From: an uncultured Clostridia bacterium
GTDB taxonomy: Bacteria > Bacillota > Clostridia > TANB77 > CAG-508
Direction: 5' to 3'
Length of the DNA: 64,000 nucleotides
Assembly: GCA_934121905.1 (NCBI GenBank)
Contig: CAKOVI010000009.1
Span: 14,209 to 78,208, forward strand
Below are positions 9,566 to 18,136 of this stretch, piece by piece. Both the position numbers and the translations under genes were made by a program. Each line of letters begins with the position of its first letter. The first letter of the stretch is position 1. The notes beneath the pieces are model-generated. The model searched no databases. It was not told where the DNA came from and worked only from the letters and a program-made list of their open reading frames with translations.

Positions 9566-10342
9566 TTAAATATTTCCCATAATATTATAACCATTATCTG
9601 AAAAAATAATTTGACCTGTAATAGAATCACTCATTTTACTTAATAGAAATGAAACCACATTACCAACTTGATAAGTAGTGACATTCTTATGTAGTGGTGC
9701 TTTTTCCTCAACTACCTTTAAAATACTTCCAAAATCCTTAATCCCTTTTGCAGATAAAGTCTTAATTGGACCAGCAGAAACTCCGTTTACCCTGATTCCA
9801 TCTTTGCCTAAATTATTTGCCAAATATCTAATACTTGCCTCTAAAGCTGCTTTTGCGACCCCCATAACATTATATCCTTCTAGAACCTTAGTAGAACCAT
9901 AATAAGTAAGTGCAACTAAGCTTGCATTTTCATTTATCATATCTAATTCTTTAGCAATCCTTGATGCTAAAACAAACGAATAACTGCTTACTTCTACCGC
10001 ATGAGTATATCCATCCTTACTTGTTTTAATGAAATCATTGTGTAAATCTTCTGTAAATGCATGTGCAATACAATGCACAATTCCATCTATCTTTCCATTT
10101 TCTTCTTTTATTTTAGTAAATGTTTCCTTTACTAATTCATCACTAGATGCATCTTTCAAAACATATGCTTGGCTTCCCTCAAATTCAGATATAAGCGATT
10201 CTGTTTTTTCCTTATTTTCTTCATTTGTATATGTAAAAATAAGTTTTGCACCATTTTCATAAGCAGATTTTGCTATACCATAGGCTATGCTCCATTTATT
10301 TCTTATACCCATTATTAATATTTTTTTATTTTCTAATAACAT
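9566..10342 (-). CDS. fabI: Enoyl-[acyl-carrier-protein] reductase (NADH)
   Basis: Final reduction of each fatty-acid elongation cycle. The SDR protein starts MLLENKKILIMGIRNKWS. It shows the FabI-type nucleotide loop GIRNKWSIAYGIA and the active-site Tyr/Lys spaced as in FabI (YNVMGVAK). An open frame continues upstream to 10423, but those 27 residues translate repeat R3. I therefore start at 10342, which has AAAGGATG at good spacing. An alternative ATG at 10351 has its purine run too close. It is the last gene of the operon and follows accA. Confidence 0.93.
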   Translation of the reverse strand: MLLENKKILIMGIRNKWSIAYGIAKSAYENGAKLIFTYTNEENKEKTESLISEFEGSQAYVLKDASSDELVKETFTKIKEENGKIDGIVHCIAHAFTEDLHNDFIKTSKDGYTHAVEVSSYSFVLASRIAKELDMINENASLVALTYYGSTKVLEGYNVMGVAKAALEASIRYLANNLGKDGIRVNGVSAGPIKTLSAKGIKDFGSILKVVEEKAPLHKNVTTYQVGNVVSFLLSKMSDSITGQIIFSDNGYNIMGNI

Positions 10343-10361
10343 ATTTCTCATCCTTTCGCCT

Positions 10362-10455
10362 TTCGTATTTGGGATGGTTCCTTTTGCAAAATGTCCTAAA
10401 AAGAACCGGTCCCAATGGGGCATTTTTCTTAAAAGGAACCGTCCCCAATACGAAA
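10362..10455. repeat. REP-like composite R3 (one unit nested in another)
   Basis: The outer arms TTCGTATTTGGGATGG and CCGTCCCCAATACGAA belong to the GGGGACGGTTCC type. Inside the loop sits a second unit with AAAGAACCGGTCCCAATGGG. It spans the accA/fabI junction and supplies the last eight codons and stop of accA. Confidence 0.9.
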
Positions 10456-11229
10456 TTCTCCCATATTTCTAAATTTACTATATCTATCTTGAACAATGCC
10501 TTCCTCAGACAACTTCTTCAACTCGTCAACCGTCTTTATAATTTCTCTCTTTAAAATTTGAACCAATTTTTCAAAATCATCCTCTGGTTCCTCAATAATT
10601 TTATCAATAACTTTTAAATCATACAAGTCTTTAGCTGTAAGTTTCATTTTCTGGGCGGCCTCCTCGGCCCTTGATGCATCTTTCCATAAAATACTCGCAT
10701 ATCCTTCTGGAGACAAAATCGAATAAATCGAATTCTCTAACATGAATACCTTATTTGCCACACCAATTGCTAAAGCTCCTCCGCTAGAGCCTTCTCCAAC
10801 TACAATTGAAACAATAGGAACTTTTAAACCTGCCATCTTAAGCATAGAACTTGCAATAGCTTCTCCTTGCCCTCTTTCCTCTGCTCCAATTCCTGGGTAT
10901 GCACCTTTTGTATCTATAAAAGTTATTACAGGTCTATTAAATTTTTCGGCTTGACTCATAAATCTGATAGCCTTTCTATAACTTTCCGGATTTGGCATTC
11001 CAAAATTTCTTTCTATGTTTTCTTTCGTATTTCTGCCTTTTTGTTCTGCTATTATAGTATAATTTTGTGTTCCAATTCTTGCTAATCCACATACCATTGC
11101 TTTATCATCTCTGTAGTTTCTATCTCCATGAAGTTCTATAAATTCATCAAATATTTTTTCTATATAATCTAAAGACGTTTTTCTATTACTCGCCCTTGCT
11201 ATCTGTACTTTTTGCCATGCTGTTTGCAT
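10429..11229 (-). CDS. accA: Acetyl-CoA carboxylase carboxyltransferase subunit alpha
   Basis: With AccD it moves CO2 from biotin-AccB to acetyl-CoA, giving malonyl-CoA. 266 residues, close to the short bacterial form. Crotonase-fold motifs are present: FIDTKGAYPGIGAEERGQGEAI is the region around residues 120-140, then GEGSSGGALAIG. The last residues (RIGDGSF) and the stop are encoded inside repeat R3, so the natural C-terminus was replaced by repeat-derived sequence. The catalytic core is complete, so activity is probably kept. It lies downstream of accD with repeat R4 between them. Confidence 0.94.
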   Translation of the reverse strand: MQTAWQKVQIARASNRKTSLDYIEKIFDEFIELHGDRNYRDDKAMVCGLARIGTQNYTIIAEQKGRNTKENIERNFGMPNPESYRKAIRFMSQAEKFNRPVITFIDTKGAYPGIGAEERGQGEAIASSMLKMAGLKVPIVSIVVGEGSSGGALAIGVANKVFMLENSIYSILSPEGYASILWKDASRAEEAAQKMKLTAKDLYDLKVIDKIIEEPEDDFEKLVQILKREIIKTVDELKKLSEEGIVQDRYSKFRNMGEFRIGDGSF

Positions 11230-11257
11230 TTTCTCACATCCTTTCTATTTCTCATTG

Positions 11258-11354
11258 TTGCCCATTTGGGACCGGGTCTTTTTTGAGCAATATTTATTTG
11301 AAACTTAGTCGTAAATTAATATTGCTCAAAAAAGACCCGGTCCCAAATGGGCAA
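11258..11354. repeat. REP-like palindrome R4 (37-bp perfect arms)
   Basis: Arms at 11258-11294 and 11318-11354 are perfectly complementary. They contain GGGACCGGGTCTTTTTTG and are bounded by TTGCCCATTT/AAATGGGCAA. The right arm ends one base before the accD stop codon. Confidence 0.92.
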
Positions 11355-11355
11355 T

Positions 11356-12193
11356 TCACCAACTTAACTCAATCAGTCTCGCCAAAACATGTTTCAAATC
11401 TTTCCTCTCAACAATCTTATCAATAAAACCATGCTCTAATAAAAACTCTGCAGTCTGAAATCCCTCTGGCAAACTCTCACCAATAGTTTGCTCTATAACT
11501 CTCTGTCCTGCAAAACCAATCATTGCACCAGGTTCACTTAAGACAATATCGGCAATACTCGCAAAAGAAGCAGTAACTCCACCATAAGTTGGGTCTGTTA
11601 AAACAGATATATAAAGTCCACCTGTCTCATTTAATCTAGCTATTGCTGCTGTTGTTTTTGCCATCTGCATAAGTGACATTATTCCTTCCTGCATTCTTGC
11701 ACCACCTGATACTGTAAATATTATTAATGGATATTTTAGTTCTATTGCCTTTTCGATTGCATATGTTATTTTTTCTCCAACAACCGTTCCCATGCTCCCC
11801 ATGAGAAAGCCGCTATCCATTATACATATTACCACATTTTTTCCTTCAATTTTTCCGAGTACCACAACTAACAGCCTCTTCTAAAGAAGTCTTTTGTCTT
11901 AATCTTTCCAGTTTCGATGGATAATCTTCTAATCCTAATGGATTTACATTATCTATATTTAAATCGAATCTTTTATATGTACCTTCATCTATTATATTTT
12001 CTAGTCTTCTATTTATATGCATTCTAAAATAAGCTCCGCAAACTGGACATATATTTAAGTTGTTTTTTACATCTTCCTTATATAAAATTTCTTTACATTT
12101 GGCACATTTTACCCATTTTCCTACTTGAATATCTACTTTATTTACATTTTTCTTTGCTGTTGGCTCTCTTTTTTTTATTTTATCAACTAACAT
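11356..12193 (-). CDS. accD: Acetyl-CoA carboxylase carboxyltransferase subunit beta, read through a +1 frameshift
   Basis: Partner of AccA. Frame 0 gives 115 codons starting [15 protein letters not shown] and carrying the four-Cys zinc ribbon (CAKC and CPVC). It then reaches SCGT, CGG and a stop three codons later. The rest of AccD is one frame over: [15 protein letters not shown], then [17 protein letters not shown] and [11 protein letters not shown]. Skipping one base at CGG (11857) joins them into about 278 residues, matching family length. The conserved TGxG segment of AccD then aligns with CGTG. A sequencing error is possible, but the same event occurs in two other genes here. SD AGAGGA precedes the start. 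accC lies 17 bp upstream. Confidence 0.9.
11851..11860 (-). other. CGG +1 frameshift site in accD
   Basis: Minus strand reads GGT ACT CGG AAA AAT TGA. Skipping the C at 11857 gives ACT GGA AAA ATT GAA. The P-site codon is ACU and the new codon is GGA (Gly), at a conserved Gly of the family. Confidence 0.75.
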
Positions 12194-12210
12194 TTTTATA
12201 TTTCCTCTTA

Positions 12211-13551
12211 CTATTTCAAAATTTCTTTTTCAATAAATGACGTATCATACTTTCCTCTAAGAAAATTAGAATTTCTAATAATTTTAAACAAAAAATCAAT
12301 ATTAGTATCTACTCCATCAATTACAGTCTCTTCCAGTGCTCTTTTCATCTTACTTATAGCTTCATTTCTTGTTTTTCCATGAGCTATTATTTTTGCAATC
12401 ATAGAATCATAATTAGGTGGAATAGTATAACCTTCATATACAAATGTATCAACCCTAATTCCATTTCCACCTGGTAAAATTAAGCCTGTAATTTTTCCAG
12501 GACATGGTCTAAAATTCTTTTCTGGATTTTCAGCATTTATTCTGCATTCTATGACATGTCCTCTAAACTCCACATCTTTTTGTTTTAGTTTAAGCTTTTC
12601 CCCTGCAGCAATTCTAATTTGTTCTTTTACAATATCAATTCCAGTTCTTTCTTCTGTTATACCGTGCTCTACCTGAATTCTTGTATTCATTTCCATAAAA
12701 TAAAAATTTTTATTCTTATCCACCAAAAACTCAATTGTACCACAACTTGTATATCCTACTTTTTTAGCTGCCTTTACAGCTGCATCTCCCATCTTTTCCC
12801 TTAATTTTTCATCAATGGCCATAGAAGGAGTTTCTTCAATAACTTTTTGATTTCTTCTTTGCACAGTGCAATCTCTTTCACCTAAATGAATTACATTTCC
12901 ATGTTCATCTGCCAAAATTTGAATCTCCACATGTCTTGGATTTTGAATAAACTTCTCAATATAAATTTCATCATCTTTAAAGGAAATCATAGCTTCTTGT
13001 TTTACAATATTATAACTGCTTTCTAGTTCTTCTTCACTATTTACAATACGAATTCCTTTTCCACCGCCACCTGCAGCAGCCTTAAGCATTATAGGGTATC
13101 CTATATCTTGTGCTATTTTCTTGGCATCATTTATACTTTTAATACTTCCTTTTGAACCAGGAACTACAGGTACTCCAGCTTTTTCCATCATTTCTTTAGC
13201 ATTTGATTTGTTTCCCATGAGTTTTATAACTTCATATGATGGCCCTATAAATTTGATATTTGACTCTTCACATATTTTCGCAAATTGACTATTTTCAGAG
13301 AGAAATCCAAATCCCGGATGTATGCTATCACTTCCAGTTATATATGCAGCTTCTATTATATTTTTATAATTTAAGTAGCTTTTATTTGAATTTGCAGGTC
13401 CTATACATATTGCTTCATCTGCTAAACGTGTATGAAGGCTGTCCTTGTCTGCTTCTGAATATATAGCTACTGTTTTTATGTTCATTTCTTTGCATGCTCT
13501 TATTATCCTTACTGCTATTTCGCCTCTGTTGGCTATTAGTATTTTGTTCAT
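12211..13551 (-). CDS. accC: Biotin carboxylase subunit of acetyl-CoA carboxylase
   Basis: ATP-dependent carboxylation of the biotin on AccB. About 446 residues starting MNKILIANRGEIAVRII. Visible motifs: the Gly-rich ATP loop KAAAGGGGKGIRIV, the catalytic region MEMNTRIQVEHGITEE and ECRINAENP. The open frame extends to 13608, but the extra 19 residues (MGTVIFTKRTVPNAK and so on) translate repeat R5. AAGGAGC before 13551 fixes the start. Between fabZ upstream and accD downstream. Confidence 0.95.
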   Translation of the reverse strand: MNKILIANRGEIAVRIIRACKEMNIKTVAIYSEADKDSLHTRLADEAICIGPANSNKSYLNYKNIIEAAYITGSDSIHPGFGFLSENSQFAKICEESNIKFIGPSYEVIKLMGNKSNAKEMMEKAGVPVVPGSKGSIKSINDAKKIAQDIGYPIMLKAAAGGGGKGIRIVNSEEELESSYNIVKQEAMISFKDDEIYIEKFIQNPRHVEIQILADEHGNVIHLGERDCTVQRRNQKVIEETPSMAIDEKLREKMGDAAVKAAKKVGYTSCGTIEFLVDKNKNFYFMEMNTRIQVEHGITEERTGIDIVKEQIRIAAGEKLKLKQKDVEFRGHVIECRINAENPEKNFRPCPGKITGLILPGGNGIRVDTFVYEGYTIPPNYDSMIAKIIAHGKTRNEAISKMKRALEETVIDGVDTNIDFLFKIIRNSNFLRGKYDTSFIEKEILK

Positions 13552-13569
13552 TCTTTGCTCCTTTTTTGC

Positions 13570-13609
13570 ATTGGGGACGGTTCTTTTCGTGAAAATAACC
13601 GTCCCCAAT
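13570..13609. repeat. REP-like palindrome R5
   Basis: Short unit: ATTGGGGACGGTTCTTTTCG and its imperfect complement CCGTCCCCAAT, between accC and fabZ. It creates a false upstream extension of accC. Confidence 0.88.
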
Positions 13610-13619
13610 CAGAAATTTT

Positions 13620-14042
13620 TTACACTACTGCAAAAGTAAGTTCCCCTCTAGCTACAACTTTACCTTCACAAGTGGCAATTGCTTCTCCAACTCCAATTGG
13701 TCCTTTTTTCTTAATAATTTTAACTTCTAACTTCAATCTATCTCCAGGCACAACTGTTTTCTTGAATTTCATCTTGTCAATTCCACCAAACAATGCATTC
13801 TTGCCTTTATTTTCTTCTAAACTTAAAATCGCAACTGCACCTGTTTGTGCTAAGCTTTCCACAATTAAAACACCTGGCATTATTGGATTTTCTGGAAAAT
13901 GCCCTTTGAAATACCATTCTGATGTTTCTACATTTTTATAAGCTGTTGCACTCTCTCCAGGAATGTAGTCTTCTATTTCGTCTATCATTAAAAATGGCTC
14001 TCTTTGTGGAATTATTTTTTTTATTTCTTCTTTATTTAACAT
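13620..14042 (-). CDS. fabZ: 3-hydroxyacyl-[acyl-carrier-protein] dehydratase FabZ
   Basis: Dehydrates 3-hydroxyacyl-ACP in chain elongation. The 140-residue hot-dog protein has the catalytic His in GHFPENPIMPG followed by the catalytic Glu in VLIVESLAQ. Length is typical. AAAGGAG lies just upstream of ATG. It sits between accB and accC with repeats R6 and R5 on either side, in the fatty-acid operon. Confidence 0.95.
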   Translation of the reverse strand: MLNKEEIKKIIPQREPFLMIDEIEDYIPGESATAYKNVETSEWYFKGHFPENPIMPGVLIVESLAQTGAVAILSLEENKGKNALFGGIDKMKFKKTVVPGDRLKLEVKIIKKKGPIGVGEAIATCEGKVVARGELTFAVV

Positions 14043-14059
14043 TTTTTCTCCTTTTTTTC

Positions 14060-14141
14060 ATTAAAATCGTTTCTTTTTCCACTGGGACCGTTTCTTTTTG
14101 CGAAAGGAAACGGTTCCAATGAAAAAAGAAACGGTCCCCAT
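14060..14141. repeat. REP-like composite R6
   Basis: Contains TGGGACCGTTTCTTTTTGCG, its complement GAAACGGTTCCAATG, and an outer pair TCGTTTCTTTTTCC / GAAAAAAGAAACGG. The structure looks like one degenerate unit within another. It lies in the accB-fabZ gap. Confidence 0.85.
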
Positions 14142-14149
14142 AAGAAAAA

Positions 14150-14602
14150 TCAACAAATTCTAAATAATGGTTTTCCATACTCTACACTCTCAGCATCTTT
14201 AACCAAAATTTCTTCTATTACACCATCATACTCTGACTCGATTTCATTCATCAACTTCATAGCTTCTATTATACAAAGTACATCTCCTTTTTTCACTTTT
14301 TGCCCAACCTTAACATAAGGCTCAGCATTTGGTGATGGTTTTAGGTAAAATGTTCCTACCATTGGTGATATCATAATATTTCCTTCTTGTAATAAGTTAT
14401 CATCAGATACTGTTTTAGGTTCAATTCTTGACTTCTCATATCCATTATTAGAATTTGAAGTATTAACTGTTTCAACAAATCCTACTTTTTCTTCATTTTT
14501 GCTCATATCGATTTTTGTTCCATCAGGAAAATCGAGCTTAAGATTATTCAATTTTGAATTTCCAAAGTCGTTTATTAATTGTATTATTTTTTCGTATTCC
14601 AT
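14150..14602 (-). CDS. accB: Biotin carboxyl carrier protein of acetyl-CoA carboxylase
   Basis: Carries the biotin that shuttles CO2 from AccC to AccA/AccD. About 150 residues: N-terminal helix, a low-complexity Asn/Ser linker, then the biotinyl domain with the EAMKLMNE motif (biotinylated Lys). The open frame begins at 14626 inside fabF. I place the start at 14602 (MEYEKIIQL) because AAGGAGC sits 9 nt upstream of it. The gene overlaps or abuts fabF, so translation is probably coupled. BirA, which biotinylates it, is encoded in the same operon. Confidence 0.94.
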   Translation of the reverse strand: MEYEKIIQLINDFGNSKLNNLKLDFPDGTKIDMSKNEEKVGFVETVNTSNSNNGYEKSRIEPKTVSDDNLLQEGNIMISPMVGTFYLKPSPNAEPYVKVGQKVKKGDVLCIIEAMKLMNEIESEYDGVIEEILVKDAESVEYGKPLFRIC

Positions 14603-14615
14603 AAAACTTTGCTCC

Positions 14616-15857
14616 TTATTTCTCATACTTTTTTAAAATTATACTTGCATTGTGTCCACCAAAGCCAAGTGAATTTGACATAACAACGTTTAAATTTGCA
14701 TTCCTAATTTCATTTGGAACAATATCTAAATCACATTCTTCATCCTTTACCTTATAGTTTATTGTTGGTGGAACTTTTTTTTCATTAATTGCTTTAACAC
14801 AAACTATTGCTTCAACTCCTCCTGCTGCACCTAACATATGCCCCATATTTGATTTTGTTGAACTTACCATGACTTTTTTGCTTGCATTTTCACCTAAAGC
14901 TGTCTTTATTGCCATAGTTTCTAGACTATCATTTAAATGAGTTGAAGTTCCATGAGCATTTATGTAATCTATTTCTTCTGAATTGATTTTTGCATCTTCT
15001 ATTGCTCTTTTCATAGCCCTCGCTCCGCCTTCTCCATTTGGTGCAGGTGATGTTATGTGATATGCATCTGATGTTGCTCCATATCCAATTATTTCTGCAT
15101 ATATTTTGGCTCCTCTTTTTATCGCATGCTCTAATTCTTCTAAAACAAGCACTCCAGCACCTTCTCCCATAACAAATCCACTTCTTTCTTTGTCAAATGG
15201 AATACTTGCTCTATTAGGATCTACTGCATATGATAAAGCTTTCATATTTTCAAATCCTGCAATTCCTATTTCACAAATAGAACTTTCTGTTCCTCCTGCT
15301 AGTATTACATCTTCTGCTCCATATTTGATTGTTCTATAAGCTTCACCAATTGCATGAGTTGAAGAACTGCATGCTGACACAGTTGAAATTGATTCTCCTT
15401 TTAGTCCTAGTTCAATTGCAATATTTCCTGCCGGCATATTACAAATTGACATTGGTATAAACATTGGCGAAATTCTGCTATGTCCTTTTGTGACATTTAT
15501 TTCACATTGGTCTTGAATCGTCTTTAATCCACCTATTCCAGAACCAACAAATACGCCTATTCTTTCAAAATCTGTATTTTCTTCATTTATTTGGCTATCT
15601 TTGAAAGCTTCTCTTGCTGCTATTATTGCATACTCTGAGCATTTATCTAATCTTTTGGCTTGTTTAGCATCAAAATAATCAAGTGGATTATAATTTTTGA
15701 TTTCTGCTGCAAGTGATGTTTTAAACCCTTCAGCATCAAAATTTTTTATCTTGTCAATTCCACATCTTTTTTGAAGAATTCCTTCCCATAATTCATTTAC
15801 ATTATTTCCAATAGGTGTTATCGCACCCATTCCTGTTATTACAACTCTTTTTTCCAT
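14616..15857 (-). CDS. fabF: 3-oxoacyl-[acyl-carrier-protein] synthase II
   Basis: Condenses malonyl-ACP with acyl-ACP. 413 residues with the KAS triad: Cys in VSACSSSTHA, His in INAHGTSTHLND and His in KSNMGHMLGAAG. Length is normal. The GEGAGVLVLEELEHA segment is typical of FabF. The 3' end overlaps the long form of accB. No fabH (initiating synthase) or acyl carrier protein gene is visible in this window, so those must lie elsewhere. Confidence 0.95.
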   Translation of the reverse strand: MEKRVVITGMGAITPIGNNVNELWEGILQKRCGIDKIKNFDAEGFKTSLAAEIKNYNPLDYFDAKQAKRLDKCSEYAIIAAREAFKDSQINEENTDFERIGVFVGSGIGGLKTIQDQCEINVTKGHSRISPMFIPMSICNMPAGNIAIELGLKGESISTVSACSSSTHAIGEAYRTIKYGAEDVILAGGTESSICEIGIAGFENMKALSYAVDPNRASIPFDKERSGFVMGEGAGVLVLEELEHAIKRGAKIYAEIIGYGATSDAYHITSPAPNGEGGARAMKRAIEDAKINSEEIDYINAHGTSTHLNDSLETMAIKTALGENASKKVMVSSTKSNMGHMLGAAGGVEAIVCVKAINEKKVPPTINYKVKDEECDLDIVPNEIRNANLNVVMSNSLGFGGHNASIILKKYEK

Positions 15858-15872
15858 TTTGACTTTCCTTTC

Positions 15873-16604
15873 CTACATAAGCATTCCGCCATCAACCTGA
15901 ATTACCTGTCCAGTTATATAAGAACTCTCTTCAGATACTAAAAATTTAACAACATTTGCTACATCTTCTGCAGTTCCCATTCTTTTCAATGGAATATTTT
16001 TGCTAATTTCATCTTTAATATCATCTTTTAAATTATCCGTCATATCTGTCTTAATAAAACCTGGTGCTACAGCATTTACTCTAATATTTCTAGATGCTAC
16101 TTCTTTTGCCAAACTCTTTGTAAATCCTATAATCCCTGCCTTAGATGCTGAATAGTTTGTTTGACCGCTATTTCCTGAAATTCCAACTACAGACGACATA
16201 TTTACTATGTTTCCTTTTCTTGCTTTCATCATATAATTAATTACATTTTTAGTAACATTAAATGTCCCTACTAAATTAGTATCTATCACTTGCTCAAAAT
16301 CTTCTTTTTTCATTCTCATAAGTAACATATCTTTCGTAATTCCTGCATTATTTACAAGTACATCAATTGAACCTAGTTTTTGGACTGTTTCTTTTACAAA
16401 TCTTTCTGCATCTTCATAATTTGAAACATCTCCTTTGACAAATTCACATTTTACATTATTTTCTTCTATTTCTTTTTTTAGATTATTTAATTCTTCATTT
16501 TCTTTTCTATAATTTATTGCAATATCATAGCCTTCTTTACTTAATTTTATTGCAATTGCTTTTCCTATTCCTCTTGTCGCTCCTGTTATTAATGCTGTTG
16601 GCAT
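15873..16604 (-). CDS. fabG: 3-oxoacyl-[acyl-carrier-protein] reductase
   Basis: NADPH-dependent SDR of fatty-acid elongation, 243 residues from MPTALITGATRGIG. Motifs: TGATRGIG, NNAG, catalytic Ser in NMSSVVG and YSASK. The open frame can begin at 16625, but the AAAAGGAGG encoded in that extension is clearly the ribosome-binding site for 16604. The upstream ATG lies inside the half-repeat R7. Between fabD and fabF. Confidence 0.95.
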   Translation of the reverse strand: MPTALITGATRGIGKAIAIKLSKEGYDIAINYRKENEELNNLKKEIEENNVKCEFVKGDVSNYEDAERFVKETVQKLGSIDVLVNNAGITKDMLLMRMKKEDFEQVIDTNLVGTFNVTKNVINYMMKARKGNIVNMSSVVGISGNSGQTNYSASKAGIIGFTKSLAKEVASRNIRVNAVAPGFIKTDMTDNLKDDIKDEISKNIPLKRMGTAEDVANVVKFLVSEESSYITGQVIQVDGGMLM

Positions 16605-16625
16605 AATTTTTTCCTCCTTTTCCAT

Positions 16626-16650
16626 TTGGTGCCGTCCTTTTTTTGGGCAG
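16626..16650. repeat. REP-like half unit R7 (GGTGCCGTCC type)
   Basis: A single arm TTTGGTGCCGTCCTTTTTTT without its inverted partner, between fabG and fabD. The same variant occurs twice in tandem at 58847-58913. Confidence 0.75.
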
Positions 16651-16655
16651 GCAAA

Positions 16656-17513
16656 CTACATTCTCTTAACAAATCCACTTAAAGTCTTTCCTGGTCCAAC
16701 CTCAATAAATTCTTCAACACCCAAATCTTTCATCATCTTTAGACTCTTAGAAAATCTAACCGGACTCACAATATGTCTAGCTAAAATATCTCTAATATCG
16801 TCATCGTCATTATAGATTTCTCCATCAATATTTCTAACGACCTTACTCTCAAACCTATGTATTTCAACCTTATCCAGTTCTTGTTTCAAATTTTCCGAAC
16901 TTTTTTTTAATTTTTCAGTATGAAACGGTCCTGAGGTCTTTAATATTCTAACTTTTTTTATTCCTATCTCTTTAGCTAAATTTTGAAGTTCACTTATTCC
17001 TTCTTCATCACCTGTGACAACAATCTGACCAGGACAATTATAATTTGCAGGAACTGCAAAACCTCTTTGAACCTTTTTGCATAAAACTTCAACATCTTCA
17101 TCAGAAGCTCCTAGGATTGCTGCCATTTGCCAATTGCCTTTTGGTGCTAAATCTTGCATAAATTCCCCCCTCTTTTGAACAAGTTTTACTCCATCTTCAA
17201 AAGAAAGTGCCTTACTATATATTAAAGCTGTATATTCTCCCAAACTTAAACCTGCTGATATATCTGCTTTAATTCCTTTTTTCTTCAAAATTTCAAGTTC
17301 TGCCAAACTATTTGTAAGAACTGCAAGTTGGGTATATTTAGTTTGATTTAAAATATCTTCTGGTCCTTCGAAGGAAATTTTTGCTATATCAATTCCTGTT
17401 ATATCTTTCACTCTATCATATATCTTTTTTGCATCTTTATCATTTTCATATAAATCTTTCCCCATTCCAATAAATTGTGAACCTTGGCCTGGAAATAAAA
17501 ATCCTATTTTCAT
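16656..17513 (-). CDS. fabD: Malonyl-CoA:ACP transacylase
   Basis: Loads malonyl groups on acyl carrier protein. About 285 residues from MKIGFLFPGQGSQF. It has GLSLGEYTAL with the active-site Ser and the conserved His in GPFHT. The open frame runs on to 17606 by translating repeat R8, but AAAGGAGG ten bases before 17513 decides the start. The ATG overlaps the birA stop (ATGA), so the two are translationally coupled. Confidence 0.95.
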   Translation of the reverse strand: MKIGFLFPGQGSQFIGMGKDLYENDKDAKKIYDRVKDITGIDIAKISFEGPEDILNQTKYTQLAVLTNSLAELEILKKKGIKADISAGLSLGEYTALIYSKALSFEDGVKLVQKRGEFMQDLAPKGNWQMAAILGASDEDVEVLCKKVQRGFAVPANYNCPGQIVVTGDEEGISELQNLAKEIGIKKVRILKTSGPFHTEKLKKSSENLKQELDKVEIHRFESKVVRNIDGEIYNDDDDIRDILARHIVSPVRFSKSLKMMKDLGVEEFIEVGPGKTLSGFVKRM

Positions 17514-18136
17514 TTCAAATATTCCTCCTTTTTTGTACCATTGGGACCGGGTCTTTTTGGTGCATTTTGCAAAATGCACCAAAAAGACCCGGTCCCAATG
17601 GTACAAATCACCTTTCTATTATCAACCTCAATTCCAAACTCTCTCCTAACAGAAGTTGCAATATCCTTAATTTCATTTGCAAACTCAACTTGATTAGTAT
17701 TAATGCCAATCCCAATAACAACACATCTAACCAGTCCATTCTGCACCTTAGACTCGGTAAGTATTCCTCCTAACTTCTTACCATTGCAATAAATATCATT
17801 AGGAAACTTTATATCCAAGTCAATATCATACATCTCTTTAAAAACCATAACAATCTTCTTCGCAATTCGAACAGTCAACCCGTCTAGTTCATCAACCCTG
17901 CAATTTTTTTTGCTAAAATCAAAATAAACCGAAAAGGCAATATTATTTTCTTCATCTGTATGCCAAATTCTTCCGTGTGTTCCTATTCCTGCTGTTTGAA
18001 TATCTGCTATAATCATAGTTTTATCCTTAATTGTTTTATTTTTGAATCTTCTCCAAATCTCTTTTTGAGTTGAATCTATTGTTTTATAGTGAAATATCTT
18101 AAATCCATCCAAATTCCTTAAACTCTCCTTAGGCAT
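17510..18136 (-). CDS. birA: Biotin-protein ligase, C-terminus replaced by a repeat
   Basis: Biotinylates AccB. The catalytic domain is recognisable: DSTQKE, GIGTHGRIW (biotin loop), KFPNDIYCNGKKLGGILTE and GIGINTNQ. There is no N-terminal HTH domain, so it should not repress biotin genes. After about residue 177 (FGIEVDNRKVI) the frame enters the perfect palindrome R8 and reads about 24 repeat-encoded residues (GTGSFWCILQNAPK and so on) plus KKEEYLK. Normal ligases continue for another 50-80 residues. The frame through the repeat stays open and stops at ATGA on fabD, so coupling is preserved. Activity is likely but unproven. Confidence 0.9.
   Translation of the reverse strand: MPKESLRNLDGFKIFHYKTIDSTQKEIWRRFKNKTIKDKTMIIADIQTAGIGTHGRIWHTDEENNIAFSVYFDFSKKNCRVDELDGLTVRIAKKIVMVFKEMYDIDLDIKFPNDIYCNGKKLGGILTESKVQNGLVRCVVIGIGINTNQVEFANEIKDIATSVRREFGIEVDNRKVICTIGTGSFWCILQNAPKRPGPNGTKKEEYLK
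17535..17604. repeat. REP-like perfect palindrome R8 (70 bp)
   Basis: A complete 35+35-bp palindrome from GTACCATTGGGACCGGG to CCCGGTCCCAATGGTAC with TTTTGCAAAA at its centre. It lies inside the 3' end of birA, just before the fabD ribosome-binding site. Confidence 0.95.

Noticed and set aside
10343..10423. N-terminal extension of FabI (and similar for AccC, FabD, FabG, MMPL)
   Set aside because: The added residues translate repeat DNA or promoter DNA, and good ribosome-binding sites support the shorter starts.
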